Shown here in pieces: positions 44,698 to 56,394 of a stretch of 64,000 nt of DNA. Positions within the stretch are counted from its first letter, which is position 1. Each line of letters begins with the position of its first letter. The DNA comes from Mangifera indica (Eukaryota; Streptophyta; Magnoliopsida; Sapindales; Anacardiaceae), in NCBI RefSeq assembly GCF_011075055.1, contig NC_058145.1, positions 2,740,887-2,804,886 on the forward strand, given 5' to 3'. Under the pieces are notes generated by a model that was not told where the DNA came from, searched no databases, and saw only the letters and a program-made list of their open reading frames with translations. A program made the translations under genes and the position numbers.

Positions 44698-46310
44698 TGT
44701 TTTTCTTTTTGACTCCTGTAAACTTATGAAGCTGTAGGATTTATTGAATGATTTTTCCACTGCTCTTCTCTTGTCCAACTTTATATAGTAGAGGATTTAG
44801 AGAGGTATTGCTGGCATAGATATATGTAGGAATGGATTTGACATCTCCTGCAGCACAGTTTGTAGAGAAGAGAACCTTCCTTGTTTATAAAAATAAAATT
44901 AAAAAGGCTCAGGATCATAACAGGAAGGATGTTGAACTTTGTGCTAGAATGTTAGAGGTATATTTTATTATTTTGTAACTTTTTGTTAATATTTCATGCT
45001 TATGAGTTCAAAATGAATGTTTATTTGAAATACTGACCAGAATGAATATCTTGCCGGATTTGTCTGCCATTTATTTCTGCATTTATGTTCCTTTGTGTGT
45101 CTAATATCTATGCTGTTCTTTTGATTAGACAATATAAGGTCATCTTCTACAATCCGCTGGTAGATGCCTTCCTGATAAATCACACTGCTTACATTTTTTG
45201 AAATGGTGAGTAATTTTTCATTTGTTGAAGACTATCAATGGAATAATAGCCTCAAGCATCAATCAATGTGTGCGTGTTGCTGCACAGATTCTACTCTGAT
45301 AAAATGGAACTATATTACAAGTTTTTCTGTCTAAAATGGTGACCAACAGAGATGCATGTCCAATTGTCTGAATCAATAAAAAGAGATTAGGTAAGAATTT
45401 GATTTAAACCAAAAGGTAAAATTAGCTAAATTAAGGGAAGCAGATGGTTGGATGTTGAAGACATGATAAGGACTGATCCTATTTTAAGAATTTTAAACAT
45501 GTAATGCTTATTTTAAAACTCTTCTTTCAAGCTAATACCATTATACATCACATCAGTGATTATAAAAGGATACTGGCTAATATAGGTGATCAAAAATCTT
45601 GTAGTTGTGGTTTCTTATGATTTTGTGATATAAAGAAAGACATTACAAATTGTGATATCACGTAGTGCAAGTGAAGGTTGATATTCTCTGTTAGTTTTAA
45701 GTTTTTTGAAAGCCTAGATGTGGCTTCACGACACTTTTCCCAATTTGAAGTTATTACCTTCATTTTACTCCCAAATTGTAATTAAATTTTTGGTTGCATT
45801 TCTTGATAAATGAGGATAGACTCATTATGCAAGTGAACATTTGATTTCACCATTGAGGGCACAGCTAGTTATATCATGAGCACAATCATCTACTGCCTTT
45901 AATCTTGCTATATATTATTTAGAATCTCAGCTAAAGGGAAAAATGTTACTTTTTCTCTGTCAATTTTAGTAGGTTTTTTTTGGTCTTCAATTATTACTTG
46001 TGTTTTTGAATTTTGCTCTAGTTGTCTTATGACCCTAAGACAACATGTTTAAATGCTTTGCTTGAGCCGTACACTGGAATACTCTTTGATTAGAAGGAGT
46101 TCTGTTATTCCATGCTATACTCACACTTCAATACACAAAGACTTCTTTGGCATAAGATTATCGTATATGTTCTCAAGAAGTTTTAGGGCAGATACCAGAA
46201 GAGCTTGCCTGACTATGGAGAAGGCATCCATAATTCTTTGTATAGGCTGCTACATTACACTTTATATACTTTACAACTTCTAGGTCTCAATAAGACAATT
46301 TTACATTGAA
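44698..46310. other. 3' flank of the hAT-like gene; no further gene seen
   Basis: The first 200-300 bases are probably the 3' UTR. Balanced composition up to about 46260 could mean transcribed non-coding DNA or an old gene remnant, but no frame above 80 codons shows a domain. Confidence 0.35.
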
Positions 46311-46478
46311 CAATGTTATATGTATACATTTTTGGTACACAATTTAGGTATACAGATGATTTATCATTATGTGATTGAATATTATTTTATTTTTAATTTA
46401 AAAACTTTCAATCACATGATGACACATTATTTATGTACTCAAATTATGTACCAAATGCGTGTACGTATAGTTTTATTG
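46311..46478. repeat. Palindromic repeat family A, best-preserved copy
   Basis: Runs CAATGTTATATGTATACATT ... GTGTACGTATAGTTTTATTG. Internal arms GGTACACAATTTAGGTATAC with ATCATTATGTGATTGAAT pair with CAATCACATGATGACACATT and TACTCAAATTATGTACC around an AT-rich centre. At about 168 bp, almost the whole element is one imperfect inverted repeat, typical of a foldback MITE. Confidence 0.7.
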
Positions 46479-48363
46479 TTTTACATTATAGCCTGTTCAA
46501 CCATGTCCTAATGTCCTCAGATTCAGAATTAGAGGAATTCGGTACCTAGAGATTGTGACTCATCCAATATCTATCATAACTCTTAACACCCACTGTAAAA
46601 GTATTGCGGACAGGCATGAACCTTTCCAAATTCATGATCCAACATTCCTGACTAATAACTAAGGCACTGTTTTGAGATTATCTATCTAGTTGATTCCTAG
46701 GAAGCTTCTTGCTGCATTTAGTTGACCCACACTTCATTATTGAGTCTTCTATTGTCCTATTAACTCTTTCATCTTTTTGGAATTTATCCTTTTTCTTTTC
46801 TCTGATTTCTACCGTAGAGCATATGTAACCAACATAAAAAAACCCTTATAATCTGTGTTCTCAGAATATTGAATAAAAATTAAAGTTGAATCTTTTAATA
46901 ATTGGTGAATTCTTCATAACAGCATTGAAAGGAACAGAATATCTGAAATTTGTCATGTTGCATATTTCACTGTTTGGTGACCACAGCAAGAGACCAGTAA
47001 ATGTTTGGACTGGAGTGGACAGTATTATAAGATTAATTGTTGGTAGAAGATATTGCAAAATGACACCAAAATAGTTTTGTTCTGGAATATCTAACTGTAT
47101 ATTTTTGCTGTAGACCAGGGCTTGCCTGAACCGGTTGGGAAAATGGCAAATCAGACTTGGTTTTTGACGTGGGTCAACCTCGGAAGAAATGAAGAGCAGA
47201 TCCTTGTTGCCGAAGCAGCACTTCTTGGTGTATATAACTCAGCTGAATCACCTAAGGTGTCTGTTTCTAAAACGTGGAGCCCCACCAGTCGAAGTGGATG
47301 TCCATCTCAGTGCTTTAATTGTCATAGTCAAAGAAAAGTGAGGACAAGGGGGCCTTCTTTCCCATCATTTCATTGCTTTTAATATTTATCTATTTGTTTA
47401 TTGTTTTGTGCTAGGCTTATAGCACATCAAATCCAGTGACTTCTTTTTTCAGTAGTAAATAATTTTGACATTTTGACATTTTTTATGCGACCTTTTTTCT
47501 AACTTCTGATGTCAAGGTTGAAAATTAAATCGAGGAGGGCTCTGTTAGAGTAACCATGATTACTAAAAAAGTATTGAGCAAAACAGAAGCAAGGAGACTT
47601 GTCGGCATAAGGAGGCACATACCATGGCTGATTTGGATATTGCAACGGTCTTGATTGCATTTTCAGGTTCTACATTTCAGAAAATATTTTTGACTATAAC
47701 TCAGCAGGTTGGTCGTTACAATGGTAATGACTTCTTTATCATGGGGTAATGTGTATACTCATTGAAGTTTTTTTAATCCTCATGCAAGGTCTAGGGCTAA
47801 TGTTGAAATTTTAGGAGTAAAAAATAATAATGGTTTGCTAAAAAATTTAGAAGGCTGTTGAAGTACCGTGGTTGGGACCTTGTTAAAACATTTTGTATTA
47901 TACACAATGCTGAATACATGTATAGGCTGGATCTTTGATTTGTGTTTAGAGTGGCTGTCTGAGCATATATAACTTAGTGGCATTAACTTGCAAGCGTTAA
48001 CGTATGTTCCTTGATCCTAGTCTCCATGCTGTCCCCAAATTACAGTCATTGAAACTCCTAAGACATATGAGAACAGAAAAAAAAGAAAGGCATATGCTTG
48101 GAATGATTTGCCTCTTTCCATTTCCGATCACTTGCAGAACAATGGTGGTGGAATGCATGAAAATTCAGTTTATGGCAGGTGAAAAATTAAAATCTACTCC
48201 CTGTGTTACACATAAACCATGAAGATGGAAACAATATTAAATGGAAGAGGGAACTACGAAGTGAAAATACAGATGGATGATAAAAGAGCAAATGGGCTAC
48301 TTAGTTCTTTGCTATTATTATGTTCTAGTATAGGACTCTAGTGTTCAGATGATTGTCATGTTT
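46479..48363. other. Unassigned region with raised GC around 47120-47360
   Basis: A frame at 47122-47382 (86 codons) includes a Cys pair (CPSQCFNC) but matches no family I know. Base composition here is close to that of exons and unlike the surrounding intergenic DNA. It could be an exon of an unrecognised or lineage-specific transcript, a gene remnant or a non-coding RNA. I do not call a CDS. Confidence 0.3.
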
Positions 48364-48592
48364 TGTGTTCAACCTTTAATGGTAGTTTTGGTATACTCCA
48401 TAATTTCCTCTTATCATAGGAGACCCCATATAACAGTTTTAGCTTTGGACACCACAACAGCCCTGTGTTCGACCTTTAATGGTAGTTTTGGTAGATTTTC
48501 TTTCTTCCTTCCTTTTTTGAAAAACCATACTCCATAATTTCCTCTTATCATAGGAGGCGCCATACAACAGTTTGAGCTTTGGACATCACGAC
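48364..48592. repeat. Direct duplication of about 100 bp, second copy with an insertion
   Basis: Copy 1 (48364-48463) and copy 2 (48464-48592) share ACCTTTAATGGTAGTTTTGG and CCATAATTTCCTCTTATCAT. Copy 2 has about 30 extra pyrimidine-rich bases in the middle (CTTTCTTCCTTCCTTTTTTG). No coding capacity. Confidence 0.75.
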
Positions 48593-49404
48593 CTCCACCC
48601 CCCCTAGATTCGCCTACCCACCCAACCCACCTTTTGTCTATCAGCAAAGGTGAAATAACATTACTGTATCAAGCAAAATGTGAAAATGAGTTGGATTTTC
48701 ACTTTTTGTGGTTAAGTTTGAGTAGAATTAAATGTATTTACCTTTGCTACTCAATTTGGTGGAGATATGCAGGAAGGATGGTGTCGGCAGGGCCAGTAAT
48801 GTTGACAGCTTACCAACCAGGAAGGAGAGCTTTTTCAATCGTATGGTATGGTTTCATTGTTCTCTCCACTCATCTTCTTGTTCAAAAGGAATAAGTGACA
48901 TGATTAGTACTGAAACACTACTCTCTTTATACAAGAATCTTCTCACTTTCAATCATCCTCCATCATTCATCTCTCTTTTCATCATCTCTCTTTTTTACTA
49001 TCACTTATACAAGAACCAACTCTTGACAGTATTTGAAATTGAAATCCCTTCTTGTAAGGCTATGTGGGATGGATGATGTAGAAATGGGTTACTGTACTTG
49101 TGCAGTTTTTTGTGACTTTAATGCTACTGAAAATTCACATCATGTAACTAATTTTTCACCTGAAGAAAATTCAATTGAAAAAAATGAGGGTAAATTAGGT
49201 GTATTTGATTTCTGTTTATTTTTGGTGGGTAGAGGAGGAGGATGGATAATGATTGTTTAAAGGTATGAAATTATGGATAGTGGTGGTTAATAAGTATGAA
49301 TTATCCAAGAATAATTTAGCTTCCCATGTTAAATCATGGTGTTTGATTCACCTCACATGCAGTTGGCCTTTTTTTAAATTTTTTTTTGTCTGGGCATGAA
49401 GTTC
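48593..49404. other. Spacer, no gene recognised
   Basis: Overlapping frames of 75-115 codons at 48634-49260 show no domains. GC is slightly raised, so a non-coding transcript is possible. Confidence 0.35.
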
Positions 49405-49920
49405 TAGGGGTTGACACAAATTGAATTGACTGTGAACATCTCTTAGTTTGAAGTCAATTCAAATGAAAAATAGTTTAATTTTAGTTTGACTAGTCAAAAT
49501 TAAGAGTTGTTTGAGATTAGCTCTAATGAAAATAATTCAGTTCAAGTTTGACTCGAGTTTATGATTCAAATTCGTGACTCAAATTTGTGGTTCGGATTTA
49601 CGATTTGAATTAATAACTTATTAACAAAACAATATCGTTTTATTTAATAATGAGAAAAGAAATGTTGTTTTAATAATAGTTTAATATAATCTGAATCGAG
49701 TTATGAGTCAAATTTAAACCGAATCAAGTTATTCACCTAGCTTTTGAATTAGATCAAGTTAAACTCTTTTCAGTTTAAATTTGGTTTAGTTTTAAAAATA
49801 AAAAATAAAACTAAATCTATTGATCGAAATTCAAGATAATCGAATATGAATCAAGTCAAATGGTAGATTTCAAACCCAAGTCATCTGGGATCAGTTCAGG
49901 CTCGCAAAGTTTGATAGGCA
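49405..49920. repeat. Dispersed repeat family B copy
   Basis: Block order matches 39630-40040: GTTTGACTCGAGTTTATGAT, TCAAATTCGTGACTC, AACAATATCGTTTTATTTAA, then CTGAATCGAGTTATGAGTCA. It is one of the longest copies in the window. Confidence 0.65.
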
Positions 49921-49984
49921 TATAATATACTTTATTAAAAAGAGTAATTTTCGGGCACCAAATAATTGACTTTTCAAAGACCAA

Positions 49985-50140
49985 AAAGGGTATTTATGAT
50001 ATTTTTAAAAATGATGATATATTAATTATAATTTTTTATTATTTTATTTTTTAAAATATATATCATATAATATGATATACGATATAAAAAATTAAAATTT
50101 TTGATACATTATATAATATACGATTCGATTATCATGAATT
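49985..50140 (-). repeat. Dispersed repeat family C, partial reversed copy
   Basis: Contains TTATGATATTTTTAAAAATG, ATATATCATATAATATGATA and ATTATATAATATACGATTCG, which are family C blocks in reverse order. It is truncated at its left. Confidence 0.5.
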
Positions 50141-50624
50141 CAAGTAAAGCCTTTGAACTTTTTCTAGAATAGAAGCCTGTCTGGTGACATTGGGTACTCA
50201 TATAAAGCTTGAATTACACCAACTTATCAAAATCATTATTTTTTGCTCAATAATTTAGAATTTTAAACCAGAAAAACAAAATCAATGGCCAAGGGCCCAC
50301 CCATCTAATCCCCAAATTTCTGTTTTGATAATCATGATTTACACTTATTAACCAAATTAACTAATTATAATTCCCTAATATTCCTCTAATGACATCATTG
50401 CTAAAGATATTTTTAATTGTACCTAAATCTAATATTAAATGCAATTAGAAGGCAGACAATTTTTCTCACTGGACCACTTTTAATGGTCCAGGGACAGAGT
50501 GAAATATGATGGGGCTGGATTAGTGGGGGTAATTTCTGGTTAATCATTACTAATTAGAAACAATTGACTTATCTTGGGGATGATTAATTATATAATTTTA
50601 TGTATTTATCTTCCTCTTGGGTTA

Positions 50625-50915
50625 CGGGTAGAGTTGAATTCAAATTGAGTCAAACTTAAGTTTATTTTGATTTGCGTAGAATCAAATTTGAGCTCAAACT
50701 CGATTGGTTTCAAAGGAACTAAGTTTGAGTTCGAGTTTTGAGCTTTGCTTGTTATTAAAATGATATCGTTTTAATATATATTAAATAAAATTGTATTATT
50801 TTATATTAGATTTTTTAGAATCGTAAACTTGACAAACCGAACACCCTTAAACTTTTAGACAAAGACTAGTTTTAACTTAATTTAACTTAAATCTATAATA
50901 GTTACCATAAGATCA
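50625..50915. repeat. Dispersed repeat family B, short copy
   Basis: Opens GGGTAGAGTTGAATTCAAAT and holds CAAACTCGATTGGTTTC and AAAATGATATCGTTTTAATA. Shorter than the other copies. Confidence 0.55.
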
Positions 50916-51465
50916 AGTTTTGTTTGTTCGATTAGTAATGAATTTGTAAGAGAAGTTGTCAAAAAGTTGTTGAAAATGAAAAAAAGTTAAAAAACCGATA
51001 AAGAAAATAAATCTACTAACAACTTTTGGATGACTCGATCAAGTTAAGTTAATCCTGCCTGATCTGGATTGAAGGTTGAACCACATCCAACCTTACTCTT
51101 GTCAAACCAAACCAACTCTCTTATCTTATCCACCACAAGGAAATGAAGTCCAATGGGCTAATTTTTGTTTATTCTTGTTATATTTAATTTGGATTGGGGT
51201 TACCTTAGAATTTTGAGGTTTGATTTAGGGATGACAATAGGCAATGAGGCTCCCTCCATTCCCCCTCTCGGTTCCCAAATTATTTAAGAACACAAGGATG
51301 AAAATTTTATACCAATAAAATTAGGTTATTTTGAGAACTCAATTGAATATCTAAATAATGTATCATCATATGATTAATTTGAATATTTAATTAAATATTA
51401 AAAATTAGATGTATATAATATTATTTAAATTCCTACATAAGTGGGTTCTGTAAACCCTCCTCATT

Positions 51466-51488
51466 TCTCTCTCTCTCTCTCTCTCTCT

Positions 51489-51531
<43 letters not shown>
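51466..51531. repeat. Compound (CT)n(AT)n microsatellite
   Basis: About 24 bases of CT repeat (51466-51489) pass directly into about 41 bases of uninterrupted AT repeat (51491-51531). The AT run can form a hairpin and is likely length-polymorphic. Confidence 0.95.
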
Positions 51532-51535
<4 letters not shown>

Positions 51536-52403
51536 TATTATTGTAACTTATTTGTACATTATTATTTTTAAATTTTCGAATATTAGTGGGCTAATATTAC
51601 TTAATTTTTTTAATATAAAACCAGGCGAATTGATGACAATCCAAATGTGACAAACAAACTCAAGTAATCAGAGTTGGGCTGATTTATCTCATATCATTTG
51701 GATCTAGATTGACGATTTAGTGTACTCGGTGTTCGCCCAGGCCCATGATGCCCCTATTGACTTGAGGTCAAAAGATTTGTTCTCTTCGAAGGTTCATTGC
51801 ATTATCAAATTAATTTTTATAATTTTTTGAAAATTTAAATATCTATCTATCATTTAATTTTTGTTAAAATTTTTTATTAATTGTAAACGTAAAAACTTCA
51901 TTTAACCACTAATATAAAATAGATAAAATTTTATCTTATTTCTCTATCTTAGTTTTAAAAACTCATAATTTATCTCCAATTTAAAATTTAAAAAGTTACA
52001 TTTTTCTCTTTAAGTTTTCGTTCTTTTCCCTTCTTTCTCCAACGGAGCTCCCATACCTTCTTCTCTATCGATGCTTCCTCTTATCTATTGAACGAAGTCA
52101 AACAAAGACGGTGGCCACAAATCAAAAAATGATTGATCTATGTGATGTATAGATCTGTGCAGATCGACCAATGCACAGATCGATCAGACAAAGATGTATA
52201 AATTTGTACATAAAATTAATTAATCATTTATTTATTAATTTAAGTTTTAACATATGGTATTCAGGGCTTTAATGTGATATATTATATGTTTGATTTAATT
52301 GAGAATTGAGCCGGTAATTTGGAGCTAAATTTTCGGTTCCCATATCGTATTATTCTTTATTGGTTATCCAAATTGATTAATTAAATGGTTACAAATAAAC
52401 CTT
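51532..52403. other. Spacer, no gene recognised
   Basis: AT-rich with an ordinary mixed-composition patch at 52020-52200. No frame or family signal was seen. Confidence 0.4.
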
Positions 52404-52571
52404 TCAATAAAATATGTGTATTTATTTGGTACACAATTTAAATACACAGATAATATATCATTATGTGATTGAATGATTTTAATTTAAAGATAAAATAATT
52501 TCCAATAATATAATGACACATCATTTATATATTCAAATTATATACTAAAAATATGTATATATATAGTACTA
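52404..52571. repeat. Palindromic repeat family A copy
   Basis: Left end CAATAAAATATGTGTATTTA; internal arms GGTACACAATTTAAATACAC with TATCATTATGTGATTGAATG, paired with ATAATATAATGACACATCAT and TTCAAATTATATACTAAAA. Same size and layout as 46311-46478. Confidence 0.65.
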
Positions 52572-52751
52572 CTTTAAAACTCTTTTGAAAGTTTACTCTA
52601 ATTATTTTCTTTTAAAGTACAATGAAATTGATTGATAAAGTTAGAATTGTCAAATTGGTCGACCTGATACGAGCATGAGAATTTTGGCATGGCTCACTTC
52701 AGCCTAACACAAAAAAAAAGGTTTGCATCCCGAATCATGAGATAAGACTAA

Positions 52752-53233
52752 GATGGCGTTTGAGTCCAGTTTTTAAAGATTACATTGATAATCTATATTT
52801 TATTCCCTTGTTTGGTTTATCAGTAATAAAAGATTACAGTAATCTTCTATTACCAATACTGATGTGACATGTAATATAGGTAATAATTTGATTACCACCT
52901 TCATCTTAGGTATTTAAAGATTACCAAGGTAATATTGATTTTATTATAATTATATTATTATTTATTAGTTTTTTAAGATAAAAATAAATTTATTTTTAAT
53001 TAATATGACAAATAATATAAAAAATATTTAAAAATAATTATATTTAAGGGCATTTAAGTAAAATAATTTATTAGTAATTTTTTATTATCTTTAACCAAAC
53101 ATAATAATTATTTATACCTATCAAATTTTATCAAACATACTAATCATTTATATCCAGTAATCTTCTAAGTAATATATCTTCAATGTAATCTTTCTATTTT
53201 GATAATAAAATATTACCCAAATCAAACGCCTCA
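52752..53233 (+). mobile_element. Tourist-like MITE (PIF/Harbinger type), copy 1
   Basis: A 482-bp non-coding element with inverted ends (GATGGCGTTTGAG at the left; the right end reversed reads TGAGGCGTTTGATT), flanked by TAA at 52749-52751 and TAA at 53234-53236. A 3-bp TWA target duplication and GGGCGTTTGG-like termini are typical of PIF/Harbinger MITEs. It is nearly co-linear with the element at 54149-54628 over its full length. Confidence 0.8.
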
Positions 53234-53684
53234 TAATAAGTTAGCTCAACATGTTTTGTCAAAAAATTTTAAAAATTAATTAAAAATTAAAAAATTTAAT
53301 TTAATTGGTCGGCTCGCAAAAACATATGGACTGCTCACTAAGGCCCATAAAGAAATGCTCCTAAAGGTTTTAGATTGTGCCTCAGGCCTTGTGCTTTTGT
53401 TAGATTGACTTGTCACGAAGCCCGTCAAGTGATGAGTCTTGGGTTGGCTTGTGGGCCTGATGGGTCACATCAGAATAAACTGATACAATCGTCAATTGAC
53501 ATCTTTATTTAAAACCTTTTTAAATTAAGTCTAGAACAAAATCTCATAGCTTAGTCGAAGAGAAATTAGGGTAAAAGTCAAAAATAAAAAAAGGGTAATA
53601 ATTAGGATTCAAACGGGTTGGGCGACTTGTTCATTTCAAATAACGATGTCTAAGGGATAATCATTCACGAGTGGGAGTTGAATT

Positions 53685-53965
53685 GTGTGTCTTATCATAT
53701 ATCAAAAATATAATTTTTTATATCATATTAAATGATATATTTTTTTAAAAATAAATTAATAAAATAATAAAAAAAATTAATTGACATATTATCATTTTAA
53801 AAAAAATCATAAATATTTTTAAAAATTTTAAAATTTCTCGTTTACATTTTTAATATATAATCATTTTCTCTTAAAAAGTGTATTGACCTGTATCAATAAG
53901 ATATATCTTATTGTATGATATATATACTTTATTGTGTACCATAGAAACTGATAACTATGCTCATG
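53685..53965 (+). repeat. Dispersed repeat family C, copy 3
   Basis: Block order as at 25195: ATATCAAAAATATAATTTTT, ATGATATATTTTTTTAAAAA, AAAAATTTTAAAATTTCTCG, CTTAAAAAGTGTATTG, then GAAACTGATAACTATG at the end. Slightly shortened. Confidence 0.6.
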
Positions 53966-54148
53966 ACTCAATTCAACTTCACCAGACAAGTAAACCCTAG
54001 GGCGTAGTCATTGAACCCACAATCAATGCACCGAATAATTCAAGATTTTGCTTAATTATAGTATCTCACTATTCAATCACAAGTTAATTACTCTAAGTTT
54101 TTCACATAAGAGAGAAATCATACTAGTTAAATCCTGATATTTCACTAA

Positions 54149-54628
54149 GGGGGCGTTTGGTTCCTGATTTTTAAGATTACCTTGGTAATCTATCTTTTAT
54201 TCCTTTGTTTGGTTTGTTAGTAATAAAATATTACAGTAATCTTCTATTACCAATGCTGACGTGATAGGTAATATAGGTGATAATCTGATTACCACCTTCA
54301 CCTTAGGTATTTAAAGATTCCCAATGTAATCTTAATTTTATTATAATTATATTATTATTTATTAATTTTTTAAGACAAAAATAAATTTATTTTTAATTAA
54401 TATGATAAATAATATAAAAATATTTAAAAATAATTATATTCAAGAGCATTTAAATAAAATAATTTATTAGTAATCTTTTATTACCTTTAACCAAATACAA
54501 TAATTATTTATACCTACCAAATTTTATCAAACATAGTAATCATTTATACCCAATAATCTTCTAAGTAATCTATCTTCAAGATAATTTTTTTATTTTGATA
54601 ATAAAATATTACCCAAACTAAACACCCC
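54149..54628 (+). mobile_element. Tourist-like MITE, copy 2
   Basis: A 480-bp element. Ends GGGGGCGTTTGGTT and AAACTAAACACCCC are inverted; TAA flanks both sides (54146-54148 and 54629-54631). By eye it is about 90 percent identical to copy 1, in the same orientation and 0.9 kb downstream of it. The clean duplications suggest two separate insertions, not a segmental duplication. Confidence 0.82.
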
Positions 54629-54774
54629 TAACGGTATTTTGTTTAATTACCCAAGTGAATCCCTAGGATCCTCAAATATATATTTTTGGACATTGAATTT
54701 TTTTTTTTATATTGATTTTATGTAGTCAAGCAATTAACCTTTTGAGGTAAAACATGATGATTATTGTTGGATAC

Positions 54775-55250
54775 AAGTAGGAGTGACCGTTTAACTCAAA
54801 TTTGATTTAAATAAAAATAATTTAACTTAAATTTATCAAGCTAAAATTAAGGAGGGTTTGAGTTTGATTCGAATAAAAATAATTAGATTCAAGTTTGATT
54901 CGATTTTAACTTAAATCTATGATTCGAATCTAGAGGGTAAATTTATAGTTTGAATTTATGACTTAATGATAAAACGATATTGTTTTACCTAATAATAAAT
55001 AAAATAATATAGTTTTAATAACTAATTAACACAATTTGAATCAAATTACAAACAAAATTTGAATTAAATCGAACCATTCATCTATCTTATGAGTCAAACC
55101 AAATCAAATTCACTTTAGTTTTACTTTGGTTTCATTTAAAAAATAAGTCAAACTTTCTCACTTAATTTTAATTTAAATAAATTTGAATGAAATCGAATTA
55201 ATTTTGAATCTGAACCAGCTCTGTTGAGATCCCAGCCCTAGGTTGACGAC
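54775..55250. repeat. Dispersed repeat family B copy
   Basis: Starts near GGAGTGACCGTTTAACTCAA and ends near CTGAACCAGCTCTGTTGAGA. Contains TTGATTCGAATAAAAATAAT, AATGATAAAACGATATTGTT and TGAATCAAATTACAAACAAA in the family order. Confidence 0.65.
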
Positions 55251-55379
55251 CATCAAGCCTCGTTGAAAAAATTTGGTATAGACTGTTATCAATCTAATAA
55301 GTAATTGCAGAAACCACACAAGGTGATTTAAAAAAGAAAAATCCTAGAAAATTTCCAACTGAAACAGCCATGAATCAGA

Positions 55380-55838
55380 TCAAATCCTCTCTGATAATTT
55401 ATCACCATTAATCAGTGGATTTTGTTTAGCCAAAATTTCTCGATCAGCTTTCTTGAAATCGAAAGTGCAGAAATGTTCTTTCGGGTATCGGTGAACCCCA
55501 CAAAACATCTCCCCACATCGGCACCTGAAACCCATCAAACCGATCTTCTTGTTGCAATTCTTGCATCTGTTCTTCACACTTGGACTCGACCCACCTGACT
55601 CACCTGACCCACCTGGCTCAAATCTCAGAATGTCCGACTTCGTTTCACCGGAAGTTGAATCAGAAGGCATGTTTGGGAGCAAATTTTTATCCATGTTTAC
55701 TGTTTTGGGTTCATCCTTGGTTATCTCTGCCTTGAGAAATTCTTTGTAGCACTTTGAACACATGTTTTTGTTCTCCTGACACCCGTAGAACCCACAACCC
55801 TTTACGCAAAGTGGTGCCATTGCCTTGTTCAGACCCAT
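55380..55838 (-). CDS. A20/AN1 zinc-finger stress-associated protein, SAP10-like
   Basis: A single exon, 152 residues from MGLNKAMAPLCVKG. Plant SAPs are small stress-induced proteins; several have ubiquitin-binding or E3-ligase activity through the A20 finger. The A20 finger has C11-x3-C15-x11-C27-x2-C30 and the AN1 finger C92-x2-C95-x10-C106-x-C108-x4-C113-x2-H116-x5-H122-x-C124, so all metal ligands are present. A Ser/Gly-rich linker joins them. An in-frame ATG at 55892 would add 18 residues (a Glu run then RRRRKK); I prefer 55838 because the A20 finger then starts near residue 10, as usual in the family. The tail NPLINGDKLSERI resembles that of SAP10, and At4g25380 (SAP10) lies in the matching Arabidopsis segment. 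Lack of introns is normal for SAPs. Confidence 0.93.
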   Translation of the reverse strand: MGLNKAMAPLCVKGCGFYGCQENKNMCSKCYKEFLKAEITKDEPKTVNMDKNLLPNMPSDSTSGETKSDILRFEPGGSGESGGSSPSVKNRCKNCNKKIGLMGFRCRCGEMFCGVHRYPKEHFCTFDFKKADREILAKQNPLINGDKLSERI

Positions 55839-55979
55839 CTTCTTTCTTCTTCTTCTTGTTAATTCTTCTTCTTCTTGTGATGCTGGAAACAAACTGTAAG
55901 GTTTGTGATTGGATGTTGGTTTTTGTAGAGACTTGAAGTAGAGTCCTTATAGCGAAAGAATACCAGTTTAAAATGACCT

Positions 55980-56394
55980 CAATTAATGGTGTCTTTCCTA
56001 TTCCTACCAGGAATATGTGATGCCAATTAATGCCACATGCCTTCCAAATCCAAGGTTCCTTGCCAATTTGGCCATGTCAAATAAAACTGGAAAGTGGAAA
56101 TCCTGAAGCTTCCAGTTTTTTCCAAGTCAATCGGGATTGAAAATCCTGAAGGTAAGTGGCAACTGTAAGGACTCAGAATCCATAAGGCATAAGTAAAATA
56201 AGATCTCTGTTTCAGATGACCTATTGCAAAATATTCTTGATCGTCTCCCTTGCAATTCTCTTGTTGAATGCAGGGCTGTGTTTAAACAGAGGTTGTGCTG
56301 AAATTTGCTAGTCACCCTTGGAAGCCTCAAAATATTCATCACTCACTCAATTTCTTCCCTTGCTTCAAGGAAAAGCATCTCAACTATAGTAATT
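55980..56394. other. Upstream of the SAP gene; nothing recognised
   Basis: Balanced composition. A short F-box-like peptide can be read on the plus strand near 56210-56280 (DDLLQNILDRLPCNSLVECR), but it is isolated, without a start or continuation; it may be the relic of an F-box gene. Confidence 0.35.

Noticed and set aside
55839..55892. 18-residue N-terminal extension of the SAP protein
   Set aside because: The Glu run and RRRRKK are unlike SAP starts, and the codons are TTC/TTCTTC-type leader repeats; kept only as an alternative start.
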